Positions 56,229 through 64,000 of a DNA stretch of 64,000 nt are shown piece after piece. The stretch's first letter is position 1. Each line of letters begins with the position of its first letter. The stretch lies in NCBI RefSeq assembly GCF_037201815.1, contig NZ_CP147407.1:1930723-1994722 (forward strand), in the 5' to 3' direction. The notes beneath the pieces are model-generated. The model saw nothing but the letters and a program-made list of their open reading frames with translations, was not told the origin of the DNA and searched no databases. Position numbers and translations under genes: made by a program. The DNA comes from Metabacillus sp. FJAT-52054. Lineage in GTDB: Bacteria; Bacillota; Bacilli; Bacillales; Bacillaceae.

Positions 56229-57503
56229 TTGAGTGATCTTTCAAAAACACAGCCTGAACAGGCAATTGTCGTCGGATGCCAGCTTCCATTTGTATCGGAC
56301 GAACAATTTTATTATTCTTTAGAGGAACTTAAATCCCTTATAAAAACAGCACAGGGCAGCGTTTTAGCGGACATTTCCCAGAAACGGGACCGTCTTCACC
56401 CCGCAACCTGCATAGGAAAAGGAAAGCTTGAGGAATTAAAATCCCTTACAGAAGAACTTGAACCTGATGTGGTGATCTTTAACGGGGAGCTATCGCCAAG
56501 TCAAATCCGCAACCTTCAAAAAGAGCTTGAAATAAAGGTAATTGACCGGACCCAGCTGATTTTGGATATCTTTGCACAGCGCGCACAGACAAGGGAAGGA
56601 AAGCTGCAAGTTGAGCTTGCCCAGCTTGATTATCTGCTTCCGAGGCTTTCCGGACAAGGTATTCATTTATCAAGGCAGGGCGGCGGAATCGGAGCAAGAG
56701 GACCTGGTGAAACACAGCTCGAAACAGACCGGCGCCACATTAATAAACGAATGGTAGAAATCAAACAGCAGCTGAAAACGGTCATTAGCCACAGAGCCCG
56801 TTACCGTGAGCGCCGCAAACGTAATCAGGCGTTTCAAATCGCACTGGTCGGATATACGAATGCCGGGAAATCTACGTTGTTTAACAGGCTGACTGAATCC
56901 GATAGCTTTGAAGAGAATCTGCTTTTCGCTACGCTTGATCCGATGACCCGAAAAATGGGGCTGCCGAGCGGCTATCAAGCCCTTTTAACAGACACGGTGG
57001 GGTTCATACAGGATTTGCCGACTACACTTGTTGCTGCCTTCAGATCCACCTTGGAGGAGGCGAAAGAAGCCGATTTAATTTTGCATGTAGTCGATACATC
57101 CAGCGAGGACAGCATCAATCATGAGAAAACCGTTTTCAAACTCCTTGAGGAGCTGGAAGCGAGCTCCATTCCAAGACTGACAATTTATAATAAAAAAGAT
57201 AAAATCCTGCCTGAATTCACACCAAATACAGCCGATCCATATATCGTGATAAGCGCATTGAATAAACAGGATCTTGATGACTTGAAAATGAAAATTGAGG
57301 AACAGGTAAAAAATGAAATGGTTCCATACTCAATGGAGCTGCCTCCAGACGAGGGAAGACTGATCTCTCAGCTGAAGCGCGATACAATTGTACAGTCCTT
57401 TTCATTTAATGAAGAAAAAGAAGCTTATGAAATCAGCGGATATGCTCAAGAAGGAGATTCTAAGCTTCCATCAAAAGAATTAGCAGATGAGGATGAATGG
57501 TAA
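56229..57503 (+). CDS. hflX: GTPase HflX
   Basis: HflX is a ribosome-associated GTPase that splits stalled or hibernating ribosomes. The 424-residue protein has an N-terminal HflX domain (about 1-180, with GKGKLEEL and the glycine-rich [15 protein letters not shown] motif near 155-169) and a GTPase domain with GYTNAGKST near residues 210-218, DTVG, and NKKD near 325-328. TTG 56229 is chosen because upstream ATGs lie within or before the promoter; B. subtilis HflX has a similar N-terminus and length. Confidence 0.93.
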   Translation: MSDLSKTQPEQAIVVGCQLPFVSDEQFYYSLEELKSLIKTAQGSVLADISQKRDRLHPATCIGKGKLEELKSLTEELEPDVVIFNGELSPSQIRNLQKELEIKVIDRTQLILDIFAQRAQTREGKLQVELAQLDYLLPRLSGQGIHLSRQGGGIGARGPGETQLETDRRHINKRMVEIKQQLKTVISHRARYRERRKRNQAFQIALVGYTNAGKSTLFNRLTESDSFEENLLFATLDPMTRKMGLPSGYQALLTDTVGFIQDLPTTLVAAFRSTLEEAKEADLILHVVDTSSEDSINHEKTVFKLLEELEASSIPRLTIYNKKDKILPEFTPNTADPYIVISALNKQDLDDLKMKIEEQVKNEMVPYSMELPPDEGRLISQLKRDTIVQSFSFNEEKEAYEISGYAQEGDSKLPSKELADEDEW

Positions 57504-58772
57504 ATGCTGAAGCAATTAAAACACGGGGAGAAGCTTTCTCCGCTAATTAGGGAAACAGAAGCTCAAATCGCAGATGTGCTTAAGAGCATTGATGAACGAA
57601 TAGAAGCGAATCAATACCGGGTCCTGCAAAGCTATCAGGCGCACAAAGTTAGTGATTCTCATTTTATTCCGTCTACCGGTTATGGATACGATGATAACGG
57701 ACGGGACACCCTTGAAAAAATATACGCAGATGTGTTCGGCGGAGAGGCGGCACTTGTCCGTCCTCAAATTATTTCCGGAACGCATGCTATTTCCATTGCT
57801 TTGTTTGGAGTGCTCCGTCCCGGGGATGAATTGATTTATATGACCGGACGGCCGTATGATACGCTTGAAGAAATTGTCGGAATCAGGGGCGAAGGGATTG
57901 GTTCTTTAAAGGAATTTGGAATCGATTATCAGCACGTGGATTTAAAGGAAGACGGCACACCTGATTTTGAGGCGTTGAAAAGCGCAATTTCCGGAAAGAC
58001 AAAAATGATCGGCATTCAAAGATCAAAAGGCTATGCCAGCCGTCCATCCTTTACCATTTCAGAAATCAAGGAAATGATTGAATTTGTGAAAGCCATCAAT
58101 CCGGAGCTGGTTGTTTTTGTAGACAATTGCTACGGGGAATTTATTGAAGAGCTTGAGCCTTGCCACGTTGGGGCTGATTTAATGGCTGGCTCCCTTATTA
58201 AAAATCCCGGAGGAGGCCTTGCCAAGACAGGGGGCTACATAACGGGGAAAAAACCGCTTGTTGAAGCCTGTTCTTTCAGAATGACTTCACCGGGCATCGG
58301 AGCAGAAGCTGGTGCTTCCCTTTACAGTCTTCAGGAAATGTACCAGGGCTTTTTCCTTGCTCCTCACGTTGCCGGGCAAGCTCTGAAGGGAGCTGTATTT
58401 ACTGCAGCTGTTCTGGAAAAAGCGGGATTAAAAACATCGCCATCATGGGATGCGGTTCGGACAGACTTAATCCAGTCTGTTCAATTTGACAATCCTGCCA
58501 GAATGATTGCTTTCTGCCAGGCTATCCAATTTGCCTCTCCCATCAATTCTCATGTTACCCCATATCCAAGCTATATGCCTGGCTATGAGGATGATGTCAT
58601 TATGGCTGCAGGAACCTTTATACAGGGAGCAAGCATTGAATTGTCAGCTGACGGCCCGCTTAGGTCTCCTTATACTGCCTATGTGCAGGGCGGTCTGACT
58701 TATTCTCATGTGAAGATCGCAGTTAGCTCGGCATTAGATTTTTTGCTGGAGAAAAAGTTAATTGCCTTTTGA
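57504..58772 (+). CDS. ynbB: YnbB-like PLP enzyme (methionine gamma-lyase/aluminium-resistance family)
   Basis: The 422-residue protein belongs to a fold-type I PLP family annotated as aluminium resistance or cystathionine beta-lyase-like. The probable PLP lysine is in IKNPGGGLAKTGGYI near residues 232-246, and FVDNCYGEFIEELEP near 203-217 carries the cofactor-ring aspartate. Its ATG directly abuts the hflX stop. The position between hflX and glnR is conserved in Bacillus, but the real substrate is not settled. Confidence 0.88.
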   Translation: MLKQLKHGEKLSPLIRETEAQIADVLKSIDERIEANQYRVLQSYQAHKVSDSHFIPSTGYGYDDNGRDTLEKIYADVFGGEAALVRPQIISGTHAISIALFGVLRPGDELIYMTGRPYDTLEEIVGIRGEGIGSLKEFGIDYQHVDLKEDGTPDFEALKSAISGKTKMIGIQRSKGYASRPSFTISEIKEMIEFVKAINPELVVFVDNCYGEFIEELEPCHVGADLMAGSLIKNPGGGLAKTGGYITGKKPLVEACSFRMTSPGIGAEAGASLYSLQEMYQGFFLAPHVAGQALKGAVFTAAVLEKAGLKTSPSWDAVRTDLIQSVQFDNPARMIAFCQAIQFASPINSHVTPYPSYMPGYEDDVIMAAGTFIQGASIELSADGPLRSPYTAYVQGGLTYSHVKIAVSSALDFLLEKKLIAF

Positions 58773-58799
58773 GAGAGCGGATATTCCGCTCTTTTTTTG
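58772..58799 (+). terminator. Terminator after ynbB
   Basis: AGAGCGG pairs with CCGCTCT around a five-base loop, followed by a T-run. Confidence 0.9.
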
Positions 58800-58923
58800 G
58801 TTTGCGGGATCAATGCAAGCGCCGAGGGTGATGAGCGAACGGCAATAGCTGCTGATTAGGCTTCTTCAATAGACCCAGAGAAAAACCGTATATTGGCAGT
58901 TCGATAGGGTAAAAGAATCCTAA

Positions 58924-58940
58924 TGTCATATTTCCTTACA
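58924..58940. promoter_or_regulatory. GlnR/TnrA box 1 of glnRA
   Basis: TGTCATATTTCCTTACA is an exact match to the TGTNAN7TNACA consensus, just upstream of the promoter -35. Confidence 0.9.
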
Positions 58941-58945
58941 TATTC

Positions 58946-58974
58946 TTGACACATAATATAACATTGCATATAAT
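58946..58974 (+). promoter_or_regulatory. Sigma-A promoter of glnRA with overlapping second GlnR box
   Basis: TTGACA (58946-58951) and TATAAT (58969-58974) are both perfect consensus with a 17-base spacer. A second GlnR box, TGACACATAATATAACA (58947-58963, one mismatch), covers the -35 and spacer, centred 23 bases from box 1, the double-site layout used for glutamine repression. Confidence 0.9.
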
Positions 58975-59004
58975 AGCCTTATGAAACAGTAAGGAGGAAA
59001 AGGA

Positions 59005-59403
59005 ATGGGTGATAACATAAGACGCTCAATGCCTTTGTTTCCTATAGGGATTGTCATGCAGCTGACGGAATTGTCTGCAAGACAAATCCGTTACTATGAG
59101 GAGCATGAATTGATATTCCCTGCCCGGACAGAAGGCAATCGCCGGATGTTCTCGTTCAATGATGTAGATCAGCTTTTAGAGATTAAAAGCCTCATTGAGC
59201 AGCGCGTAAATCTCGCGGGCATTAAACAAATATTTTCCAGGAAAGAAATTCCGGCAGTCCCGCAGGCAGAACCTGTTAAAGCAGAGAAGCCTGATTTAAC
59301 TGACGAAGAGCTGAGGAAGCTCCTTAAAGCCGAAATGGCACAGGGAGGAAACTTCAACAGACCGAATTTGCGTCAGGGAGACATGTCCAGGTTCTTTCAT
59401 TAA
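59005..59403 (+). CDS. glnR: Glutamine synthetase repressor GlnR
   Basis: The 132-residue MerR-family regulator has an N-terminal winged helix-turn-helix with [19 protein letters not shown] near residues 15-33, and a short C-terminal tail that in B. subtilis is released by feedback-inhibited glutamine synthetase. AAGGAGGAAAAGG precedes the ATG. Two GlnR boxes over its promoter show autoregulation together with glnA. Confidence 0.96.
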   Translation: MGDNIRRSMPLFPIGIVMQLTELSARQIRYYEEHELIFPARTEGNRRMFSFNDVDQLLEIKSLIEQRVNLAGIKQIFSRKEIPAVPQAEPVKAEKPDLTDEELRKLLKAEMAQGGNFNRPNLRQGDMSRFFH

Positions 59404-59462
59404 TTCTGTGAGCACCATATTTTGTTACTATAAATTTGCATTTGAATTGGGAGGAAATGATT

Positions 59463-60797
59463 ATGTCAAAGTATACCAAGGAAGACATCGTTAAGTTAGT
59501 AAACGAAAACAACGTAAAGTATATCCGTCTTCAATTCACGGATATACTGGGCACCATCAAAAATGTAGAAATCCCGGCAAGCCAGCTTGAAAAAGCGCTT
59601 GATAACAAAATGATGTTTGACGGATCTTCTATTGAAGGATTTGTGCGCATCGAGGAATCCGATATGTATCTATACCCGGATCTTGATACGTTCGTCATTT
59701 TCCCGTGGACTTCTGAAAAAGGAAAAGTTGCCCGCTTTATCTGTGATATTTATAATCCGGATGGCACTCCATTTGATGGAGATCCTCGTGCAAATCTTAA
59801 GCGGATCCTTGGCGAAATGGAAGAGCTGGGCTTTACGGATTTCAACCTTGGACCTGAACCTGAATTTTTCCTCTTCAAATTGGATGAAAAAGGCGAACCG
59901 ACTCTTGAATTGAATGATAAAGGCGGATACTTCGACCTTGCTCCTACAGATCTTGGTGAAAACTGCCGCCGTGATATCGTGCTTGAGCTGGAAGAAATGG
60001 GATTCGAAATCGAAGCTTCCCACCACGAAGTAGCACCCGGGCAGCATGAAATCGATTTTAAATATGCAAGTGCTGTAAAAGCATGTGATGATATCCAAAC
60101 GTTCAAATTAGTCGTAAAAACAATTGCGCGCAAACACGGTTTGCATGCGACATTCATGCCTAAACCGCTGTTCGGTGTAAACGGCTCTGGAATGCACTGC
60201 AACCTTTCTCTATTCAAAGAAGGGAAGAATGCGTTCTTCGACGAAAATGGAGATTTGCAGATGAGCGATACAGCTCGTCAATTCATCGCTGGAATTATCA
60301 AGCATGCGCCTAACTTTACAGCTGTTACAAACCCGACTGTGAACTCTTACAAGCGCCTTGTACCAGGCTATGAAGCTCCTTGCTATGTTGCATGGTCCGC
60401 ACGCAACCGAAGCCCGCTGATCCGTATTCCGGCATCCCGCGGAATCTCTACCCGTGTAGAGGTACGCAGCGTAGATCCGGCAGCAAACCCATACCTGGCT
60501 ATGGCTGTTCTTCTGGCAGCAGGATTGGACGGAATTAAAAACAGCATGACTCCGCCTAAACCGATTGACCGCAACATCTATGTCATGAACAAAGAAGAGC
60601 GCCTTGAAAACGGCATCGTGGATCTTCCTTCCACACTGGCTGGAGCGCTTGAAAACCTTAAAACGGATGATACAATCGTGAAAGCTCTGGGAAGCCACTT
60701 GTTCGAACATTTCATCGAAGCGAAAGAAATCGAATGGGATATGTTCCGCACACAAGTCCACCCTTGGGAACGCGAACAATATATGAGCATGTATTAA
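59463..60797 (+). CDS. glnA: Glutamine synthetase, type I-alpha
   Basis: GlnA makes glutamine from glutamate and ammonia. The 444-residue protein has the same length as B. subtilis Gln[11 protein letters not shown] near residues 50-59, the metal-binding GPEPEFFLF near 130-138, [10 protein letters not shown] near 241-250 and the glutamate-flap region [17 protein letters not shown] near 298-314 are present. The adenylylation site of the beta type is lacking, fitting control by feedback and GlnR. ATG 59463 follows GGGAGGAAA; the in-frame ATG at 59436 has no site. Confidence 0.98.
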   Translation: MSKYTKEDIVKLVNENNVKYIRLQFTDILGTIKNVEIPASQLEKALDNKMMFDGSSIEGFVRIEESDMYLYPDLDTFVIFPWTSEKGKVARFICDIYNPDGTPFDGDPRANLKRILGEMEELGFTDFNLGPEPEFFLFKLDEKGEPTLELNDKGGYFDLAPTDLGENCRRDIVLELEEMGFEIEASHHEVAPGQHEIDFKYASAVKACDDIQTFKLVVKTIARKHGLHATFMPKPLFGVNGSGMHCNLSLFKEGKNAFFDENGDLQMSDTARQFIAGIIKHAPNFTAVTNPTVNSYKRLVPGYEAPCYVAWSARNRSPLIRIPASRGISTRVEVRSVDPAANPYLAMAVLLAAGLDGIKNSMTPPKPIDRNIYVMNKEERLENGIVDLPSTLAGALENLKTDDTIVKALGSHLFEHFIEAKEIEWDMFRTQVHPWEREQYMSMY

Positions 60798-60803
60798 TCA
60801 GGA

Positions 60804-60842
60804 GGCCTCTTGATACTTCGGTATCAGGGGGCTTTTTATTAT
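60804..60842 (+). terminator. Terminator after glnA with UUCG tetraloop
   Basis: GCCTCTTGATAC pairs with GTATCAGGGGGC (two G-U pairs) around a TTCG tetraloop, followed by TTTTTATT. Confidence 0.93.
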
Positions 60843-60875
60843 CATTGCCCATGCAGGCGAGTCTGCAGTCCTTTT

Positions 60876-60890
60876 CGTAATCGTTTACAT
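60876..60890. promoter_or_regulatory. Candidate cre (CcpA) site after glnA
   Basis: On the minus strand ATGTAAACGATTACG matches the cre consensus WTGNAANCGNWNNCW except at the last base. It is 245 bases upstream of the hydrolase gene, so a role there is only possible. Confidence 0.35.
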
Positions 60891-61014
60891 GATCTCTTTC
60901 TTATTAAAAACGATCATTACTAATATAGAAGAATTTAGAAACTGACTTTTGCAGATTGTGATATAGTGGAAATGGGTATGAAACCCTTAACATCCTATAA
61001 AAGGAGGCCTTGTC

Positions 61015-61044
61015 ATGATTATCAAGTGGATTAAACATAGATAA
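61015..61044 (+). other. Nine-residue leader frame before the hydrolase
   Basis: ATG 61015 has an excellent AAAAGGAGG and encodes MIIKWIKHR before TAA at 61042. The next codon (TTG 61045) continues the same open frame into the alpha/beta hydrolase. It may be a short translated leader or a decayed N-terminus. Confidence 0.4.
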
Positions 61045-61134
61045 TTGACGGTGCAGGCCAACTACTCCGAACTAGAGTTTATTGATCTGCGCCCAAAAAC
61101 CGGCGATGTGATGATAAAACAAGGAGGGATAACA

Positions 61135-61989
61135 ATGAGTGAACAAATAGTAGATGTTCGAGATATAGAAATATGTACAGAGAGTTTTGGTAACCAAAAT
61201 GACCCGGCGGTGCTTCTTATTATGGGAGCCATGACATCCATGGATTGGGTGGATGAAGATTTTTGCCTTCAGCTAGCCGGACGAGGAAGATTCGTCATTC
61301 GGTATGATAATCGTGATTTAGGAAAATCAACGGTTTACGAGCCAGGAACGTCAAATTATACGATTACGGACCTGGCAGATGACGCAGCAGGTGTACTGGA
61401 TGCTTATTCCATTGAAAAGGCTCATATTGCTGGAATGTCGCTTGGCGGTATGATTGGGCAAATTCTTGCTTTGCGATATCCTGAACGAATTCTATCACTC
61501 ACAGCAATTGCTTCCAGTGTGTTTGGAAGGGAACAGGAAAAGCTGCCTGAGATGGATCAGCGCATCTTAGATTATCATTCCAGCAGCAGTTCCATTGATT
61601 GGAACGACCGGCAAGCAGCTATCGACTACCTTGCAGGAGGCTGGAAAACCTTATCAGGTTCTAAGCCTTTTGAGAGAAATCGAATGGAGAAACTGGCCGA
61701 AAAAGAATTAAAACGGGCCAGACAAATTGCAAGCCGATTTAATTATGCCTTGCTGCAGGGCGGTAATCATTACTTTGACAAAATGGGTGAGATAACGGCA
61801 CCTGCAGTGGTTATACACGGAACAAAGGATCCCGCGCTTCCGATTGAGCATGGCCTGGCGCTTGCGAAGGCCATTCCGAATGCTGAATTTATTGCACTTG
61901 AAGGCACCGGACATGAAATTCACAGTGATGACTGGGCAGTGATAATCAGCGCCATAGTTGCCTTGAGCAGCCGCTCCACAGAGAATTAA
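61135..61989 (+). CDS. Alpha/beta-fold hydrolase
   Basis: This 284-residue protein has the alpha/beta hydrolase plan: oxyanion segment LLIMGAMTSMDWVD near residues 24-37, nucleophile elbow GMSLGG with Ser102, an aspartate in VIHGTKDPALPIEHG near 223-237 and a histidine in EGTGHEI near 254-260. The closest general type is the lactonase/esterase group. The start at 61135 has AAGGAGGG; the open frame extends upstream to TTG 61045 without a good site. No specific substrate can be assigned. Confidence 0.85.
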   Translation: MSEQIVDVRDIEICTESFGNQNDPAVLLIMGAMTSMDWVDEDFCLQLAGRGRFVIRYDNRDLGKSTVYEPGTSNYTITDLADDAAGVLDAYSIEKAHIAGMSLGGMIGQILALRYPERILSLTAIASSVFGREQEKLPEMDQRILDYHSSSSSIDWNDRQAAIDYLAGGWKTLSGSKPFERNRMEKLAEKELKRARQIASRFNYALLQGGNHYFDKMGEITAPAVVIHGTKDPALPIEHGLALAKAIPNAEFIALEGTGHEIHSDDWAVIISAIVALSSRSTEN

Positions 61990-62072
61990 AGTTTTAGATA
62001 CACTCAAGTGTAAAATTTAGCAAAGATCATGTACAAAGGCTGTAAAAAATGACGATTACGGGAGTGAATAAA

Positions 62073-63095
62073 ATGCTGAATGTTGCAATGCTTAGCAGAT
62101 GGCATGTGCATGCTGATGATTATGCGAAAGAGGCACTGAATAATGAGTCCATTTCAATTAAAGCCGTTTGGGACGAAGAAGAGGAGAGGGGTATGAAGTG
62201 GGCAGAGGAGCTTGGTGTTCCGTTTGAAGCCAATTTAGATTCTGTTTTGAAAAGAAGCGATATTGATGCAGTGATCGTTAGTACTCCGACAACCATGCAT
62301 AAAGAAGTCATCATGGCTGCTGCGGGATACGGAAAGCATATTTTCTCTGAAAAAGTTTTAGCCGTTTCCTTGCGGGATTGCGAAGAGATTTTTGAGTCGG
62401 TGGAGAAAGCAAACGTAAAACTTATGGTTTCGCTTCCCAGACTCTCGGCAGATTACTTTTTATATGCAGAGCAGGCAGTCGAGAAAGGCTGGCTTGGAAG
62501 GTTAACATCCATTCGGTGCAGACTGGCGCATGATGGAGCAATATCTATTCCCGGGAAACCATCCGGCTGGCTGCCCTCGCACTTCTTCAGCGAAGAACAA
62601 TGCGGCGGAGGAGCGCTAATTGATCTTGGTGCACACCCCATTTATTTGACATACCGTTTAGCTGGAAGCGCTGTGTCCGTTTCTGCTAAGCTCCTTCATA
62701 CTCTTGGGCTTGGAGTGGATGATAATGCCGCTGTGACGGTAGAGTATGAATCAGGTGCTCTAGGAATAATAGAAACAGGGTTTGTTTCAGCAGCAAGCCC
62801 GTTCCAGCTGGAACTATACGGAACAGACGGAGCTCTTCTTATAGAAGATAACAAGGTCCGCATGAATAGTGCCTCCTTAACACAAGGAGAGTGGATTACC
62901 CCTGATGATCTTCCGAAACCTCTTCCTATGCCGATGGAGCAATGGGTAATGGATATCGAAGGGAAAAAAAGTCCGGCGATTACAAAAGACGATGTGCTGA
63001 ATTTAACTCTGATGAACGAAGCGGCAGCCCGCTCAAGTAAGGAAGCGAGAGCGGTTTCTGTACAAGAACTAAAAGAAGGCGCGCATCAAGGATAA
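62073..63095 (+). CDS. Gfo/Idh/MocA-family oxidoreductase
   Basis: The 340-residue protein has an N-terminal Rossmann domain and a C-terminal Gfo/Idh/MocA domain. The family segment EKVLAVSLRDCEEIF near residues 91-105 corresponds to the EKP catalytic lysine region (here EKV), and GGGALIDLGAHPIYLTYRL near 176-194 carries the conserved D-x-G-x-H. The cofactor loop is unusual: it starts MLNVAMLSRWHVHADDYAK in place of a GxGxxG. Typical members oxidise sugars or inositols. ATG 62073 follows GGGAGTGA. It forms a plausible unit with the hydrolase. Confidence 0.85.
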   Translation: MLNVAMLSRWHVHADDYAKEALNNESISIKAVWDEEEERGMKWAEELGVPFEANLDSVLKRSDIDAVIVSTPTTMHKEVIMAAAGYGKHIFSEKVLAVSLRDCEEIFESVEKANVKLMVSLPRLSADYFLYAEQAVEKGWLGRLTSIRCRLAHDGAISIPGKPSGWLPSHFFSEEQCGGGALIDLGAHPIYLTYRLAGSAVSVSAKLLHTLGLGVDDNAAVTVEYESGALGIIETGFVSAASPFQLELYGTDGALLIEDNKVRMNSASLTQGEWITPDDLPKPLPMPMEQWVMDIEGKKSPAITKDDVLNLTLMNEAAARSSKEARAVSVQELKEGAHQG

Positions 63096-63098
63096 TCT

Positions 63099-63129
63099 AA
63101 AAAAGGGGCTTCCTAAGAAGCCTTTTTCT
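63099..63129 (+). terminator. Terminator after the Gfo/Idh/MocA gene
   Basis: AAAAGGGGCTTC pairs with GAAGCCTTTT around CTAA, followed by T residues. Confidence 0.9.
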
Positions 63130-63138
63130 ATTGAATAA

Positions 63139-63228
63139 GGCTATGTTAAAGCATGGTGTTGATTTTTTGACACCTGTTGATTGAAGCAAACACCTGCAGC
63201 GGAAATCAACAGCTAAGTTAACAAAGCT
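63139..63228. mobile_element. MITE-like element, copy 2 (90 bp, internally deleted)
   Basis: The left end GGCTATGTTAAAGCATGG and TGTTGATT closely matches the complement of the right end of copy 1 (15502-15688), including TTTTTTGACACCTGTT. The right end is an imperfect inverted copy (AATCAACAG...TTAACAAAGCT). It is flanked by a perfect 8-bp direct repeat TTGAATAA at 63131-63138 and 63229-63236. The GC-rich interior of copy 1 is missing. It is inserted just after a terminator. Confidence 0.85.
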
Positions 63229-63290
63229 TTGAATAAAAGGAGGGTATTCCGATAAAAAAGTTAATGTTTCATGCATACGGAACGAATAAT

Positions 63291-63319
63291 TTGACATCAA
63301 TGTATCGATGATTTAATAT
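63291..63319 (+). promoter_or_regulatory. Promoter P1 upstream of the MarR gene
   Basis: TTGACA (63291-63296), 17 bases and TAATAT (63314-63319). Two copies of a palindromic box start three bases after it. Confidence 0.6.
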
Positions 63320-63321
63320 AG

Positions 63322-63348
63322 TTGATAGCTCAATAGTTGACTTATCAA
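63322..63348. promoter_or_regulatory. Two palindromic boxes, candidate MarR operator at P1
   Basis: TTGATAGCTCAA (63322-63333) and TTGACTTATCAA (63337-63348) are two 12-bp inverted repeats of the form TTGA-N4-TCAA, 15 bases centre to centre, covering the probable start site of P1. Confidence 0.6.
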
Positions 63349-63396
63349 TTATAAGTTTCACCACAATAGTGAGTTAAATATGGCCAGGTTAATTTC

Positions 63397-63425
63397 TTGA
63401 CTTCATTATAAATATCATCTTATAT
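63397..63425 (+). promoter_or_regulatory. Promoter P2 upstream of the MarR gene
   Basis: TTGACT (63397-63402), 17 bases and TTATAT (63420-63425). A third palindromic box follows directly. Confidence 0.6.
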
Positions 63426-63437
63426 TTGATAGGTCAA
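63426..63437. promoter_or_regulatory. Third palindromic box, candidate MarR operator at P2
   Basis: TTGATAGGTCAA matches the same TTGA-N4-TCAA pattern as the boxes at P1 and lies at the expected start site of P2. Confidence 0.6.
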
Positions 63438-63470
63438 TTATATTCATTGCGTGAAAGGAGGGGGATGCGT

Positions 63471-63905
63471 TTGTCCAACTTGCGAGCCGAAGATGAAGAG
63501 ATTGTTTTCCGATTATATGAAATCAACAAACGGACAAATCCGAAATTCGAAGCATGTACAGGAGTCAGCCAGTCCCGATTGGAGCTTTTGCTAAAACTGT
63601 ATGAAACAGAGGAAATTAATCAGAGCACACTGCAAAAAAAAGTAAATATAGACAATGCTGCTGTAACCAGGCATTTGAAGCAGCTTGAAGAAAAGGGTAC
63701 GATCATCCGCCGGAAAAATCCTGAAGACAATCGTTTCACATATGTACGCCTGACCGAAGAAGGGCGCGGGAAAATCGCCGCATATAAAGAAGAAAAACAG
63801 CGGTTTGTTTCGGATGTCTTACATGGTTTTAATACGGAGGAACGAACGCTTCTTTTAGAAATGCTTACCCGGATTCAAGAAAATGTAGAGAATATGAAAT
63901 ACTAA
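63471..63905 (+). CDS. MarR-family regulator upstream of a nitroreductase
   Basis: The 144-residue winged-helix protein has its recognition segment LQKKVNIDNAAVTRHLKQLE near residues 53-72 and the MarR wing RRKNPEDNRFTYVRLTEEG near 80-98. TTG 63471 is preferred to ATG 63465 because AGGAGG (63457-63462) is 8 bases from the former and only 2 from the latter. One cysteine lies near residue 29 (FEACTGVSQ); redox or quinone sensing is possible, by analogy with MarR-nitroreductase pairs, but unproven. The three upstream palindromes suggest autoregulation. Confidence 0.85.
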   Translation: MSNLRAEDEEIVFRLYEINKRTNPKFEACTGVSQSRLELLLKLYETEEINQSTLQKKVNIDNAAVTRHLKQLEEKGTIIRRKNPEDNRFTYVRLTEEGRGKIAAYKEEKQRFVSDVLHGFNTEERTLLLEMLTRIQENVENMKY

Positions 63906-63948
63906 TGAATGAATATCAACTAGACCCCTCATAAAGGAGAAATAAATC

Positions 63949-64000
63949 ATGACTAAAATGAACGATTTTAAAGAAATTATCACTGGACGCCGTTCCATTC
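63949..64000 (+). CDS. Nitroreductase-family protein, N-terminal start (partial)
   Basis: The window ends 17 codons into this gene. It starts MTKMNDFKEIITGRRSI, which resembles nitroreductase-family N-termini (a short helix leading to an RRS/RRSI motif that binds FMN phosphate). AAAGGAG precedes the ATG, 43 bases after the MarR gene, so the two are probably co-transcribed. The family call rests on few residues. Confidence 0.6.
   Translation, partial: MTKMNDFKEIITGRRSI

Overview
The window is a stretch of chromosome from an endospore-forming Bacillaceae species. Gene order follows the Bacillus subtilis dpaAB to glnRA interval closely, and it carries sporulation genes (dpaA, dpaB, spoIIIE, spoVS, cotE, spoVK) plus sigma-H, sigma-E/K-like and LexA-type sites. 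It is not B. subtilis itself: the pks cluster and nrd region are absent and several accessory cassettes sit between the conserved blocks. The repeat types suggest Bacillus sensu lato, but genus or species cannot be fixed from sequence reading alone. Nearly everything is on the + strand; TTG starts with good ribosome binding sites are common (at least nine genes).

Layout. 1-4101: dipicolinate synthase end (dpaA, dpaB) and the aspartate/diaminopimelate genes asd, dapG, dapA. 4341-9674: rnjB, tepA, a YlzJ-like gene, spoIIIE. 9891-15469: a GntR/UTRA regulator and a BMP-type nucleoside ABC importer (nupNOPQ-like). 15490-16070: a MITE-like repeat and a 21-nt tandem array. 16070-21020: an MFS exporter, then a MarR-MMPL pair resembling YdgG/YdgH. 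21388-27780: ymfF, ymfH, ymfI, ymfJ, ymfK, ymfM(rodZ), pgsA. 27799-33808: cinA, recA, rny, ymdB, spoVS. 33931-37569: an M19 dipeptidase and a two-subunit 2-oxoacid:ferredoxin oxidoreductase. 37712-38560: a lone VOC-fold gene of foreign-looking composition and debris. 38766-43126: tdh, kbl, miaB, ricA(ymcA). 43175-44015: a repeat-rich gap. 44016-52162: cotE, mutS, mutL, ymaF, miaA, hfq, spoVK. 52398-55433: a sugar-type ABC importer without its own ATPase. 55463-56086 (minus): a YvgT-like membrane protein. 56229-60797: hflX, ynbB, glnR, glnA. 60798-64000: an alpha/beta hydrolase, a Gfo/Idh/MocA oxidoreductase, a second MITE copy, and a MarR regulator ahead of a truncated nitroreductase gene.

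How the genes work together. The asd-dapG-dapA set makes dihydrodipicolinate, the branch point to lysine/peptidoglycan and, through DpaAB, to spore dipicolinate. RnjB and Rny are RNA-decay nucleases; RicA works with Rny. tdh-kbl convert threonine to glycine and acetyl-CoA. miaA and miaB make the successive i6A and ms2i6A modifications at tRNA position 37. mutSL form the mismatch repair pair. glnRA is the nitrogen-controlled glutamine synthetase operon with two visible GlnR boxes.

I found no clearly new multi-gene system. The points most worth follow-up are a two-helix, ribosome-site-masking structure before ymaF, a long two-stem leader before rny, two MITE copies each flanked by an 8-bp direct repeat, two 21-nt tandem arrays that look related, three copies of a candidate MarR operator at two promoters, and an in-frame stop splitting a nine-residue leader from a hydrolase frame.
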